From the NCBI GenBank assembly GCA_009760855.2, contig WPIO01000131.1, forward strand, positions 650,501-714,500: a stretch of 64,000 bases of DNA. Reading direction: 5' to 3'. This document shows positions 1-64,000 of the stretch, piece by piece (position 1 is the first letter of the stretch; each line of letters opens with the position of its first letter). Under the pieces are notes generated by a model. It ran no database searches and was not told where the DNA came from. It saw only the letters and a program-made list of their open reading frames with translations. Made by a program: the position numbers and the translations under genes. The DNA comes from Cristatella mucedo (lineage: Eukaryota; Bryozoa; Phylactolaemata; Cristatellidae).

Positions 1-190
1 TTTGATAAAGTTTACCCATTCAAGTGCAAATGTCAGTAATGTCTTCAGCAACCCAGATGAGAAAGCTTGCCGTGCTATAAAGAATCAAAGCATAGGTACA
101 ATTGTGTGTCATTAGCATAGAAATGATAGCCTATGTTGTGCTTGGCGATTTCATCGGCAAGAGGAGGTGTATAAATTGTGAAAAGAAGCA
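1..190 (-). mobile_element. LINE family A reverse-transcriptase fragment
   Basis: About 105-185 matches, with drift, the minus-strand stretch at 13597-13675 (the segment around the catalytic YADD motif). Part of a decayed CR1/L2/Rex1-like element that may extend off the window. Confidence 0.5.
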
Positions 191-754
191 GTCACTGAAA
201 CGCTTCCCATCCAACATGGTGCCTTACTGTGGCCAAACATTTTAGCATTCACCAACAACAGCACCCCATAGACACTCAGCAGAAGCCACGCCAAAGTCAT
301 TATTCCCTCTCGAAGAAGAATAAGCTGGCAATATGGGCTCCCGACCCCCTCATCAATGGGCTCCCCCACCCCCTCATGATCACTGAGACTTTTTCGTTCT
401 TATGACTTTTGCTGTGGCGCCCTGCTCAAAGGCTGCTCCTGCTGGTGCCATATGTGAGAGAGGAGAGAGAGAGAGAGAGAGGGTGAGAGTTATAAGAGAA
501 CATACAGAGGCAGTCCGAAATAGTTACTTTTTTCTCTAGCAACCGCTGAGAGCTTACACTCATAAAACAATTCATTCTTAATTGAGAAAGGGGTAAATAT
601 AAAACTGCACGCATTTTGCTTTCTAACAAAAGATCATTTGTGCCAATAAGGAAAACTTTTCTGCAAACACGAGTATGGCATGAGATTGTGGTGCCGGGAA
701 GTACTACCTACCATAGCAGTCTAGCACTAGACAGTCAGTCGGAATACCCCAAAT
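191..754. other. Upstream DNA, no gene seen
   Basis: Small open frames only and a short GA-rich run at about 459-482. Nothing recognised. Confidence 0.5.
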
Positions 755-1000
755 ACTCTTTAATAATATAATAATAATAACACACTTATTAAAGTGCCCT
801 CAGAGAACTCAATCTCTTTCTAGGCTCTTTACAATTGCTGCACAGGAAACACGACCTAATGGTGAGTGGTATCGAGCTTGATAAACAACATGAATAACAT
901 GGTTAAGAATGCCCTGCACAGGGTCAGCATGCAATTGTGGTTAGTGACAGCATGCACAGTGTCAGCACGCACAAACGGAGTTGAAGACTAAACGTTCTTG
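755..1000 (-). mobile_element. LINE family A 3' end
   Basis: An AAT-rich tail at about 763-780, then the family's hairpin (791-830) and 3' untranslated sequence matching 12498-12735. 5'-truncated copy. Confidence 0.8.
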
Positions 1001-2709
1001 AGTTCGGATTCGCTCCGAATGTTCCAAGTCGTTTGCTGTTTAGCAATGCGCCAAAGATTACCTGTTCGGCAGGCTTGCGTAACTTCTTTACTATAACCGC
1101 CACAAGTTGTCTCCCACCGACGGGCAGTTGGGAGAGAGGCCTTCTAGTGCTCAGAGTTTGGCAAGCCTCTTTGGACCCGTATAAGAAGAATCGCCTTCCC
1201 GGGTGCTCTTAAAATAGTGTGTACCCTTCAAAAATGTAACGCCAGACCTTCTGGGAAAAACGACCGCGTAGGCTCAATCCTCCCCCCTCCCAGCGCCAGC
1301 ATTCATTTTAGCCATCTGTGGAAAAAATGGTCGATTCCCTCTGGCAAGGCACCTTGAAGAATCTGGGTACGACATTTGCTCTCGAAGCCTAGTTGCATCT
1401 CACCACAGGCCTGGTTGCGTTTGGAAAGGGCTTGACCCAGTCTTCAAGTGAGGTCGAGGGCATGTCGTCGATAAAAGCAAGCTTGAACGGTTGTATATCC
1501 GGTTGGGGCAGCCCGAACACCCATTCCATTCACCAAGACCGCAGGGTCGCTGGAACAAAACTCTCACCTTTCAGCATTCCCTGGGTCCTGCGTCAGAGGG
1601 GGAAGACATCACACTAGCTTTCATTTTGAGGGGTGGCTCACCATGCTTTCTATTTTCTGTGGCTTTAGCATCCTGTAGCATCACTGATTCTCCGACGAAT
1701 TTGGTCTGTGACCAAAAAATAGAGTCTCAAGACGTTTTTGGTTCCAACAATTTCATGGGCTTTTCTGGCAATGGACTGTTCGTTCCGGGAAAGCAGGTCC
1801 CACGCACCACAGAGACGGCCTGCTCTTTTCGCTGGACAATCCCCACCACAACTTCAACCCATGCGACGGCTGACGACCGACGACATACGTCGGGCTCCAT
1901 GCCCTCCCCCATTCCCAAAACAGACAGACTTGACTGCCTTCCCCAGGGAAGCAAACATGTACCTGTTGTAGCCGGTGGCAGAAGGGGGACCGAGGAGGCA
2001 AGAATTCTTGCCGAGCAACAGCTGCTGCTTACCTGCTGACAGCAACTGCTCCACATCGTTCGACCGGTCGGCATCGTCCTCCACTGACAGGTTAACACCA
2101 CCAGCTGTGCTCGCAGCATGCATGGCTGACATCCTGAAGCAGACTGAGCATTATAGGCTCATATGGGAACATAATCTGCCACTGACGAAAGCCAGCACTG
2201 CTGTGGCGAGGGAGCACCGGCCACATTACGCTTACCTCATAAAATATCTTAGGTCGATTAGCTATTGGTCATGGCTGTCGTTCTCTGTTGAATGGTGATG
2301 AACAGTAGCAAAGAAACTAAGAGGGATAACAATGTGCAGCCTACAAGGATAAGGTGTTACTCAGGCAAAGCACGTGAGCACAGCCAGCAGCGCACCGAGC
2401 GGCTTCGGCTAAAGCGCCAAGAGAGCATACAGTGGCAGCACATGTCGTCCTGAGTTCACGTGCTTTCTCATCGGAGCTTGTAAACCCAGCCAGAGGGCAG
2501 GCGCTAGCTCCTAGCAGCGCTGCAGTTAGCAAGAGCGAGCTCATACATCTTCACGCTGTGCTGCAGCTTTTACTGCAGATGGCTTCTCTAACATAAATGG
2601 CATCTCTACCTTGGCTAGTAGTTGAGCATCCCTGTACCCACCGACTAGACTAGACTAGACTAGACATTGAGGACTGAGTTTTGCAGCCAAATGCGATGCA
2701 CCAGCAGCA
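1001..2709. other. Intergenic DNA, no gene supported
   Basis: Open frames such as 1491-2039 (+) and 1727-2119 (-) overlap each other and resemble no protein I know. A short GACTA repeat lies at about 2642-2665, just before the minisatellite. Confidence 0.5.
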
Positions 2710-3375
2710 ATGGCAGCAGCAGCGGCAATGGCAGCAGCAGCGGCAATGGCAGCAGCAGCGGCAATGGCAGCTGCAGCGGCAATGGCAGCTGCAGCGGCAA
2801 TGGCAGCTGCAGCGGCAATGGCAGCTGCAGCGGCAATGGCAGCTGCAGCGGCAATGGCAGCTGCAGCGGCAATGGCAGCTGCAGCGGCAATGGCAGCTGC
2901 AGCGGCAATGGCAGCTGCAGCGGCAATGGCAGCTGCAGCGGCAATGGCAGCTGCAGCGGCAATGGCAGCTGCAGCGGCAATGGCAGCTGCAGCGGCAATG
3001 GCAGCTGCAGCTGCAATGGCAGCTGCAGCGGCAATGGCAGCTGCAGCGGCAATGGCAGCTGCAGCGGCAATGGCAGCTGCAGCGGCAATGGCAGCTGCAG
3101 CGGCAATGGCAGCTGCAGCGGCAATGGCAGCTGCAGCGGCAATGGCAGCTGCAGCGGCAATGGCAGCTGCAGCGGCAATGGCAGCTGCAGCGGCAATGGC
3201 AGCTGCAGCGGCAATGGCAGCTGCAGCGGCAATGGCAGCTGCAGCGGCAATGGCAGCTGCAGCGGCAATGGCAGCTGCAGGGGCAATGGCAGCTGCAGGG
3301 GCAATGGCAGCTGCAGGGGCAATGGCAGCTGCAGGGGCAATGGCAGCTGCAGGGGCAATGGCAGCTGCAGCGGCA
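2710..3375. repeat. 18-bp minisatellite, 37 units
   Basis: The unit is ATGGCAGCTGCAGCGGCA. The first units carry CAGCAGCAG instead of CAGCTGCAG, one unit (about 3001-3018) has CTGCAGCTG, and five units near the end (about 3275-3360) have CAGGGG. The unit is a multiple of three and lacks stops on both strands, so all six frames stay open. The resulting 244-392-residue frames have no non-repeat homology and are not called as genes. Confidence 0.95.
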
Positions 3376-4171
3376 ATGGCAGCAAAGGCAGCGGCAGCTG
3401 AAGCAGCAAGCAGCACCAATGGCAGCTGCTGCGGCAGCAGCAGTTGCAGCAGCAGCATTAAGAACGAGTAGGGGCCTCGGCGGCTGGCAGCGTGCATGTC
3501 GAAGGCCAAGGTCACTCTTGCTTCGCATTCAATCATATCGCAAGTTCCGAATCCTCAGGAAGTTTGAAGGCAACGAATGGCCTCTTGTGGGAGCAAGGGT
3601 GAGGTGGGGAGGTGAGGTGGGAGAGGGTAGGGGGGAACACCATCTGTTCTGCCGGTGTCGACGCCTTGTTATACATGTACCAGGCCCTATCCAGACCAGT
3701 TATTCTAGAAGGATGACTGCTGGTGCCATACATATAACACGAGCTTCTACCTGCACGCATGCACAAAAGGTGCACACAGCGATGCCACTTTTTGCAGGCA
3801 CTAGCCACAGCAGCAGCGAGGAAGCGAACAGCGAAAGTTTGCAACTACCAAGCACTTAGCCTAAAGCATCGAGCGTGTGGCATGTGCAATGAGTGACGTA
3901 CATGAGGAGGCCGCTCATACACAACAATCCCGTTAAGAATGGCTGCCGCAGAAGCCAACATAGTGCGAATTTTAAAAAGCATGAGGTGTCAAATACAGCC
4001 ACTGCTGCAACTTAGCCCAGGGACTTGCTAGGGATTGCAAGTGCCTAGAGTCAGCTGGCGCATCCACATCGCTAAACAGCCACAATGAATGCAACAGAGT
4101 TTGCTCCCAATTAGCTCTGGCCATAGTTCAAATTTACCTATGGCCACATGCATACACCGTACATACATATA

Positions 4172-4172
<1 letters not shown>
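3376..4172. other. Sequence after the minisatellite, no gene seen
   Basis: The open frame running out of the minisatellite continues to 3859, but its tail is not recognisable. Short CAG-rich stretch at about 3376-3460. Confidence 0.4.
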
Positions 4173-4239
<67 letters not shown>

Positions 4240-4275
4240 AATAAAATAAACAACACACACACATATGGTATACAA

Positions 4276-4336
<61 letters not shown>
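4173..4336. repeat. Inverted AC/TG microsatellite pair
   Basis: About 30 AC units (4173-4233), a 53-bp AT-rich spacer, then 25 TG units (4287-4336). The arms are reverse complements and could pair into a long hairpin. Open frames here are repeat artefacts. Confidence 0.95.
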
Positions 4337-4337
<1 letters not shown>

Positions 4338-5029
4338 ACACATGCAGCAATACATACCAAGGATACCCAAACTGGACTGCCACCATCAACAGCCGATAGT
4401 AGGAAGCTTATGCTTGCCATAAAACTCACCCTTCCCCTAGCCTGCCTTCTCGAAGCACTCTAGTCGCATGCTCCAATCTGAAATCTGAACGAGTTGTATG
4501 GCGCATCAAGAGAACATAAGAACAACCATCGATGTATACATCTCGAATAAGTTATGGCGTTAGCTCTCAAGTTGAAACCAAGGTCGTCGCAACGAATCAG
4601 GAATGGAGAGCAGTAGCTCGGGTGTAACACTGCATCTTGCTTCACCAACACCCTCGTCAATATTCCACGAGCACGCGACTAAACGAGCACTGGCACTAAA
4701 CCAGTGTCAACTGCTGAGATGAAGCAAAGACGTGAACTGTCTTAACTGCTGGTGTGCTGGGATTCCAGATATGTTTTACAAAAGGCCCTGTGCAGCTGCT
4801 GCCGCCGCCGGCAGCCACATGGACACAGCTGTTGCCAACTGTTGGGCACGAAGTGCTAGCTCTATCAGATCTGTAAACCAGCCACCACTCTCCTCCAGAC
4901 ATGCCCAAACATGCAGGCAGTGCTCCCTATGTAGCAACGTGCTGGGGCAGCTCACTAAGGACGACCGACGACCAACGCTGGGCCCGGCGACACCACTGCA
5001 GCCTTAGCTGGATGGCTAGCTAAGGCAGC
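4337..5029. other. Intergenic DNA, no gene seen
   Basis: Only short unrecognised frames on both strands. Confidence 0.4.
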
Positions 5030-6799
5030 AGCTCGGCGACTCCTGCCACCCACGGCACACCGGACTGAGCGGCAACGCCAAATCCAAGCTACAAAGCGAC
5101 CGACAAGTAACTATTTTCCTACCTCCCTCGTCCACTCCCTTGCCCCTGGCTCCAAAAAAGCGCCAAGGGATCGAGATGGGCTGCTCATTTCTGCCACGGG
5201 CAAGCGACTAGCGAAAGCGCCAGCTATCCAGCGGGCGCGTCGGATTGCGCCGGGCGGCCACGTGAGCACTCCAGGGCGCGAACGCGTCGACGGCAGAGCG
5301 AGCTAACGCAGCATGCGTAGCCAGGACGCTATCGGATAAATTGCCGGCGCTGCTTTGTTTCCCGGCGGCGCCTATAGCGGTCAGCCAGTTGCATGCACGG
5401 CGACGCGGCTGAAATGCAAAAATGAGGCCGTGAGCAGTCGGGAAAGGCGCCGGCGGTGGTGGCATCACTTAAGAGGCGGCGGCTACCGGACCACACGGAG
5501 CCGGTGCCAGCTGCGATACGCCGACTGCCTCTACCCGGCAGGCAACGTTATAAATACTATGTCTTTGAAGCAGCCAGCAACGCGGTTTCAGCGCAAAATT
5601 ACAAAAGGGCGCAGCGTTGGATTCATGCACGCTGCTGCACCCACGGCCGCCCACGGCCATGTGCGCTCGGTTTTGAAGGGCGTACCAACGTTGTCAAAAC
5701 GAGTCACAAACCTCGAAGCGATTGCGTGTCCTCCTTCCAAAATGGCGGCGGAAATGGACTAAAGGGAATAACAACTACGCGATTCCATGTAGGCTAAAAT
5801 AGCCGTGCCTTACATAGCGAACAGTGTAATGAAGCAATTATGGCATATTCTTTGATAAGGGAGACCCCGGGTGGACTAGTTAGTGACGTTGGGGAACCCG
5901 GCGCCGGGGTGACCGCTGTTACCTGGCGCCGTTGCCGGATGCCATCTAGCGGTTACACCGCACACATTGGGGCGCCCTACTTCCGATCGTATGATAGGTT
6001 CGCCACGCATGGCGTGATCGCTCTGCCGGCTGAGCGCATGAGCCTGGTAGCGCTGTTGGCGACTGTGCGATCATTCCGGACGCTTAAGCCCCAGGTAGTT
6101 GCAGCCACTGCCGCGATCGTTTTAGTCGCCGGCTTTGCTAGTCGTATCGCCGTCGCCGCGCTCGGCGACCTGCCGGCCGGCGCCGCCCTAGTGTTTCGGT
6201 CATCCACGTGTGTTGGCACGATCGAGTGTGATGTGGCAGTGAGCGCGCAGCTGGCGCTAATCGACTGGCTGCGACCGTCGGAAGCCGGGTGCGCTAAGAC
6301 TCGACGGGGCGCAGTCCGCGCTAGTTCGGCGCGCTCCTGCGGCGAATCGCGGACTCGCGGCCGGTGAGCGGGGTTCGCCATAGCTGGGAGGGGGAGGGCA
6401 AGGTTGCCTCTATCTAATCCGCCGCTTCTGCTGCGTTATCATCGTTCGCTTGCGGTTGCTGTCGTCCGGTTATTACTTGTAACGGATGCGGAGTGTACTT
6501 GCCTCGTAAGGTGCTTCGCTAGCCGCCGTAGAGTCGCCGGGCGGCCGTGCTGACGAGCTCGCTCGTGGCGAACCGGCGCTTTGCTATTTGTACGTGGCTG
6601 CGGCTGGATCAGGGCGGCTAGTGCGATCCGTTGCGCGCTTGGTCGCTAGACCGAATGAGCGCTTTGCTTCTGAGCTCGTCTTGCCAGACGGCCGGTCCCT
6701 GCAGCCACGCGGCACTGCCTTGCCGTCGTCCGGCTGTAGACTAGTAGCCGCGTTCATGCCGTTGGCTCGCGTCCCCCCATTTTTATTACGGCACAGAGA
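5030..6799 (+). promoter_or_regulatory. ACC: CpG-rich region, likely ACC promoter and 5' leader
   Basis: CG dinucleotides are dense from about 5030 to 6960, unlike the flanks and introns. The region ends at the proposed start exon. No transcription start can be fixed. A TATAAATA occurs at 5549-5556, but its role is unproven. Long open frames here (5840-6367 +, 5977-6381 -, 6588-7124 +) are as expected from GC-rich DNA and show no recognisable protein. Confidence 0.55.
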
Positions 6800-59482
<52,683 letters not shown>

Positions 59483-60155
59483 CATTCTGGAGCCAGTGTG
59501 GAGCCAGCCACGACCTGGTGCCGCTGGGGAAAGTGGACCGATACGCGTGTTGCTGGAGTCTCGCGAGATCTCCGTGAATTCAAGAGCATTGTCTCTTAGC
59601 AGTCCGTGCGTGCCTTGCACGTCGAGACAGTGGGCTTAATTCGAGCCGAGATGAGAATGTGCCAATGTCCTCGTGCAAGCATGCACTGTTTAGCTGGACG
59701 GCTAGTTGCGACTGTATTGAGCCTTGCGTAACGTATCGCACGATGTGGTATATTTTGCCTGCTATCACTCTCGTCTGGTTGGTTGGCTGGCTGGCTGGCT
59801 GGTTAGTAGGTGGTATCTGCAGCCAATGCAGTACTTTGCTGCTGCCTCTTCAGTCAGTTGACAGTTTACTTTGTCATTCTAGAGCCCTACATATGTTTGA
59901 TCTCATGTTTTGTACAGTACGAGTAGTTTCTCAGTCACGTTCTATCTTTTCTATGCAAGCAGATGCTGTCGCCGTCTGGGCAGGAGTGTTAGCATTGCTG
60001 TTTAAAACTTTTGCTACTCGGGCCTGTCGATTCTGTCTGCATTCCATTGTCACGTGATTGCAGTGCTGCTCGTTAAGAGAAGTAGGTGCTGGCTTATGCC
60101 TATTTACCAGCCCTGATAGGTGCCCATGTGAATAAACGTATAGCAACCTCAGCTG
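59483..60155 (+). other. ACC: ACC 3' untranslated region
   Basis: Sequence from the stop codon to the first AATAAA. It has stops in all frames and a short GGCT repeat at about 59778-59803. The 3' end is placed about 20 nt after the AATAAA. Longer isoforms are possible. Confidence 0.6.
60131..60136 (+). terminator. Polyadenylation signal AATAAA
   Basis: Canonical AATAAA about 650 nt after the stop codon, followed within 45 nt by GT- and T-rich sequence (a run of seven T at about 60173-60180) that fits a downstream element. Confidence 0.65.
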
Positions 60156-60159
60156 AGAC

Positions 60160-62553
60160 GTGTTACTCGGGTCTTTTTTTATAGCGAAATACCTGTAGAC
60201 CATTGATAAGGTTGCTGTATCTCGAAATATGCCTACCTGTATATGTGTATGAAGCCGCATTGCACTGGGCCAATGATTTGGCTCCAGAGCTGCTCAGTTT
60301 ATGTATACGTCAGAACCACATAACATACAAGCTAATACTATCTGACTTCTACCACAACCTAGTCAGTGAGTGGTTTCGGTGACTTAGGCATTGACATAGA
60401 CATGGCGATGGACCTAAGGGCTGCAGGCCATTGATTGAGGGTACGTTTGCTTGGTTTTGTAATGAAGCCTTCTAGGGCTGAGTTGTGAATGATCATTTTT
60501 ATATATACTTATCAGAGGTCTGCAATTTACCAAAGCCCCTTTACTGTCGGATTCAGGATCTTATTATGAGGTAAAAGACTCGTGGTCCTTGGCTAAGCAG
60601 TTAGCTAGATAGTTTGGGGGCCGTAACATGCTAGTTAGCTGTTGAGAGGCTTCAGCCAGCTACATATTTAGGTAGGGGACTGCAGGAATGGAGGAACCGA
60701 GGAAGAAGAATGCATGTCCTTCCATACCAACCGATAACCCATTCGAATGCTGGTCGACTAGCTGAATAGACTAGTCCAAAAGGTCTCCAGAACCCTTAGG
60801 GATTCATTGAAGAGTCTGCTGGAGAGCGAATTACTGCAATGTGGCCGGGTACCAACCAGTGATTGCATGAATCAGCTTGAAACAGTTTCTATAGAGTCTT
60901 TATAGAGCCAATTGTATGAAGCTCGTGGGTCTGCTAGCTAAAAATGTTGAAGGATTTAGGCTTGATTCTAAAATTATTAAGTTAAGTGCAAATTTTGGAA
61001 GTGCAAGTATGGTGTCGCCTGTAGAGAGATTGCGAATCGCAGGTCAATGATGTAAGTTGACGCCGGCCGATGATCAGAAGTGTTGGCTTTATTTGGAGAT
61101 CTTATGACATCTAAGAATATCCTATTGGCCTGAAATCGTGTACTAAATCGCTGGCTGTTGCAATCTTAAGTTGTCCATCATGTAGGAATGAAACTGCTCT
61201 TCGATATCAAATGATCTTTGTCGGAGGAGAGTCGAAGTAAATCGAAAAGGATGACGTTTCAGTACATTCTCGGCAGTCTGTACTTGCCGCAAAGTCGGTA
61301 GAAGTCCTTGCTGCCAAAGCAGACGTATGCGATTGTGAGGTACAACTTGGTAATCCCTACCAGCCACGAGAGATCTTTTAAGTCCTACTGGCTGCTGCAT
61401 TATCACTTCCATGCTAGGTAAGATCTTTAGTTTCCATTAGGTTTTCTCACCACTCATTGCCGCCTGCTCCAGCCCATTTTTGCCATCCTCAGCTGACAGT
61501 GAAGAATGGTATATGTGCATGCACAGGTACTTTCAAAAGGTCAAATGAGTACCGTAACACTGAAACTTCCAATGGCCCCCAACCTTGAACGTGGCTGCCC
61601 ACTGGTAGCCAAAAAATGCGATTTCAAACTCGACCTCATTTCGTGCTGTTCCAGTCGGGACTGCTCTTACACTCAGTAAACCGAGCTGACCTCAGTATCG
61701 ATGCGTTCAAACGAAGTAGTTCTGTCAGTATACCGGCGCTTGAGAGACAAATTATACCAGAAAACACGGTCTTTGGATGGGAAAATGTCTTAACCTTTCT
61801 CATGAAAATAGTTTAATAAGATGCTCCAGTCAAAGTTCTCTTTTTTACGGAGAGCCTATGTGAAAAGCGTAGCAATGAAAATGCGAATGACCTAGAGGAG
61901 TTACAACTCTGGATTCGAGGAAGGCTGTCCAATCAGTTGCACTTCGCCCGCAACTCTTAACTTGTGCCCAGGTTTTATGAAGCGGTGTAAATGCTTTAGA
62001 CTTGGCAGCAAAATGTCAGCATTGCTAGTGCATGGCTCTGAGAGATCGATGGATTCTATCACAGGACAGCGATCTAGAGGGCAACGATTCGAAGTTCACC
62101 GATGCACGGTAACCCTCCCCCCTCCTGCAGTAATTCTCACTCATCGCCACCTTAAGCACGTGAATCCCCACCTAGAGCAAGCCCACAGCACGATCAATAA
62201 ATACGCTGCCCTAGACTGTTCTCTGGGGGGGGGGGCAATACAAATACATTAGTATTGTTGTTATTGGGCGGGACTGCTGGCTGTCGGACATCCGGATGTG
62301 GCGAGGGAGCTGAGCAATAACCGAGCAGCCGCCAACCGCAGAGGAAGCTCCAGAGACTCGCTGTAACTCTCTTGGTAAATAATGAACGCTTGCCAGTAAG
62401 AAACCTCAAACGACGTACTGCAGACGCAGCGACTGCACGCTTCGCAGGCAAGTGGCTACACAGTGCTCGAGCAACGGCAGATGTACAATCACCGTAGTAC
62501 TAGTCGGGTAGCAAACTAAACGCACCTTTATTCTGTACAAACTAGGTAGAAGA
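60160..62553. other. Downstream intergenic DNA
   Basis: No recognisable gene. A minus-strand frame at 61143-61412 (89 residues) looks ordinary in composition but matches nothing I know and has no visible promoter or splice context. A poly-G run lies at about 62225-62235. Confidence 0.45.
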
Positions 62554-62727
62554 ATTAATAGGGAAGTGCATTAATAGGGAAGTGCATTAATAGGGAAGTG
62601 CATTAATAGGGAAGTGCATTAATAGGGAAGTGCATTAATAGGGAAGTGCATTAATAGGGAAGTGCATTAATAGGGAAGTGCATTAATAGGGAAGTGCATT
62701 AATAGGGAAGTGCATTAATAGGGCAGC
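62554..62727. repeat. 16-bp minisatellite, 10 full units
   Basis: The unit is ATTAATAGGGAAGTGC, with ten identical copies (62554-62713) and a partial eleventh. Perfect identity suggests a young expansion. Confidence 0.96.
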
Positions 62728-63384
62728 TAGGGAAAACGGTGAGCATAGCATAAAGCGTTTGCCGAAAAAATCGCGGCCATTTTCAGGGCACATTGGCATC
62801 CGACGTTGGGGATTTCTACAAATGCAGTGAGAAACTGAATGGAATAATAAGCGCAGGAGCCGTTTTCAGCGATTCTGCGTTATTTTGCGACCAGTCATAA
62901 TTGCACGCTCAATTGCTTTAGTTTGTTTTAAGATTTAATATTTATTTTTTCATTAGGACTTTTATCGGATCTCGTGAAATTTATTTTATTGGCCTTTTTT
63001 AGTTTTCTGGAGCAACGTTTAACGGCTAGGCACGTTTACTGGTACCAGCAGACTAAATCGAGATGCCGCCCCCCCCACCCGATACCGGAGTGGAGCTCCG
63101 GACTTGTCGACTTGCGTCGACTTCCAAGTAGCTCGCGTAGGGTTCCAAGTAGCACGCCGGGTTCCGAGTATCGTGCTGAAATCCTTGGTGCATAACTCTG
63201 GCTCGCTCGTAGCTTCGACAAGCCGCAGGCTCTGGCTTGCAGCCAAGCCAGATGATATCGAAAGTCCAAAGGTCTAACCTCGAGCAAACGTTCATCCCAC
63301 CAAAATACATATGCAAGTGCTCGATCTGCCGATTCTTGCAATCTGTGGATAGTTTAAATTTCTTTTAACTGCTCTCCTTGCAAC
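62728..63384. other. Intergenic DNA, no gene seen
   Basis: Short frames only. GGTTCCAAGTAG/CACTTCCAAGTAG-like doublets at about 63120-63165. Confidence 0.4.
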
Positions 63385-64000
63385 AAGTGGGCAGTCTGGT
63401 TTTCGAGCTAATCACGCCACAGAGTCGGCCTTGCTTCCGGTGTATAACGACCTATATGGGAATGCAGACTGAGGTAGAGTCTTTCTGCTTGTTTTGCCCG
63501 ATCTTTCGGCAGCTTTTGATACTATCGCTCACGAAGTTCTTCTAGAGCGCCACTAATCTCGCCACGGCATCACTGGCACTGCTCTGCAATGGTTCAGGTC
63601 CTCAGTGGGAGATTCCAGAGTATTGACGTGAATGGACAAAGATCATCCGAGGTACCTCTGAAATATGGGGTACCTCATGGCTCCGTGCTAGGTCCGATTC
63701 TTTTCACGATTTATACTCTCCCTCTTGCTAATGTGATTGCCAAGCGCAGTCTAGCAAGCTTTCACTTCTGTGCGGATCACACTCAGTTGTACCTTTGCTT
63801 TGATCCCTCACAGCCTTCGAGCACCTCAAATTCTCTAAACTCACTTGCTGCATGCATTGATGACATCCGCACACGGATGGCAGCAAATTTTCTTATATTG
63901 AGTAGCGATAAAACAACTTACAAGTTATGGGCCAACCAAGTATAATTCAGAAATTGGAAAGCTTAACGCTCCCAATCGGCCAATCTGCCAGCATAACTCC
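63385..64000 (+). mobile_element. LINE family A, cut by window end
   Basis: Reverse-transcriptase sequence: FRANHATESALLP-like start with frameshifts, LSAAFDTIAHEVLLER, then frame 63589-63945 with SIDVNGQRSSEVPLKYGVP, HGSVLGPILFTIYTLPLA and YLCFDPSQPSS. The catalytic YADD is CADH here, so it is inactive. It continues beyond 64000. Confidence 0.9.

Noticed and set aside
1491-2298. Overlapping frames of 77-182 residues
   Set aside because: No homology, no splice context and competing frames on the opposite strand.
2655-3859. Long open frames of 244-392 residues on both strands over the 18-bp array
   Set aside because: They arise automatically from a stop-free unit whose length is a multiple of three. 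Flanking residues are not recognisable and frames on both strands are equally long.
4028-4429. Cys-Val and His-Thr repeat proteins over dinucleotide runs (also at 7030-7341, 18501-18814, 19733-20107, 32428-33055, 45560-45823)
   Set aside because: Translations of AC/GT, GA and CT microsatellites, not genes.
61143-61412. 89-residue minus-strand frame downstream of ACC
   Set aside because: Ordinary composition but no recognisable family, no upstream signals, and similar in length to random frames in the region.
62554-62727. CRISPR-like appearance of short direct repeats (also 54214-54350)
   Set aside because: Units are head-to-tail without spacers, in an intron-rich animal genome. These are minisatellites.

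Overview
The window is animal nuclear DNA. It is almost entirely filled by one large multi-exon gene on the + strand, a cytosolic-type acetyl-CoA carboxylase (ACC). From the proposed start codon (6800) to the stop (59480-59482) I can place 44 coding exons. Every splice phase matches, and together they give 7077 nt, about 2358 residues, close to the usual size of animal ACC. The protein reads in the standard order: short acidic N-terminus, biotin carboxylase, biotin carrier with the modified lysine (about K749), long central region, and carboxyltransferase. A polyadenylation signal follows at 60131. The species is not determined. Long introns, spliceosomal GT-AG (and some GC-AG) junctions, CA/GT microsatellites, CR1/L2/Rex1-like LINEs and a tRNA-derived SINE point to an invertebrate animal.

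Layout. 1-5000: intergenic or upstream DNA with LINE remnants, an 18-bp minisatellite (2710-3375) and an inverted CA/GT microsatellite pair. 5030-6799: CpG-rich DNA that is probably the promoter and 5' leader. 6800-6957: proposed first coding exon. 6958-15616: an 8.7-kb first intron with two LINE families, a SINE and microsatellites. 15617-25241: biotin carboxylase exons. 26358-27356: linker and biotin carrier exons. 27650-41254: central-region exons. 42650-52840: carboxyltransferase exons. 55169-55392 and 59350-59482: C-terminal exons. 60160-64000: downstream DNA with a 16-bp minisatellite and a LINE fragment cut by the window edge.

No second protein-coding host gene could be supported. The other real coding sequence belongs to decayed LINE reverse transcriptases. 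The most interesting points are three GC-AG introns in one gene, a conserved stem-loop at the 3' end of LINE family A, a nested inverted pair of LINE tails at 33.6-33.9 kb, a five-copy tRNA-derived SINE family all in the gene's orientation, and an 18-bp minisatellite that is open in all six frames. I did not find a new enzymatic or defence system.
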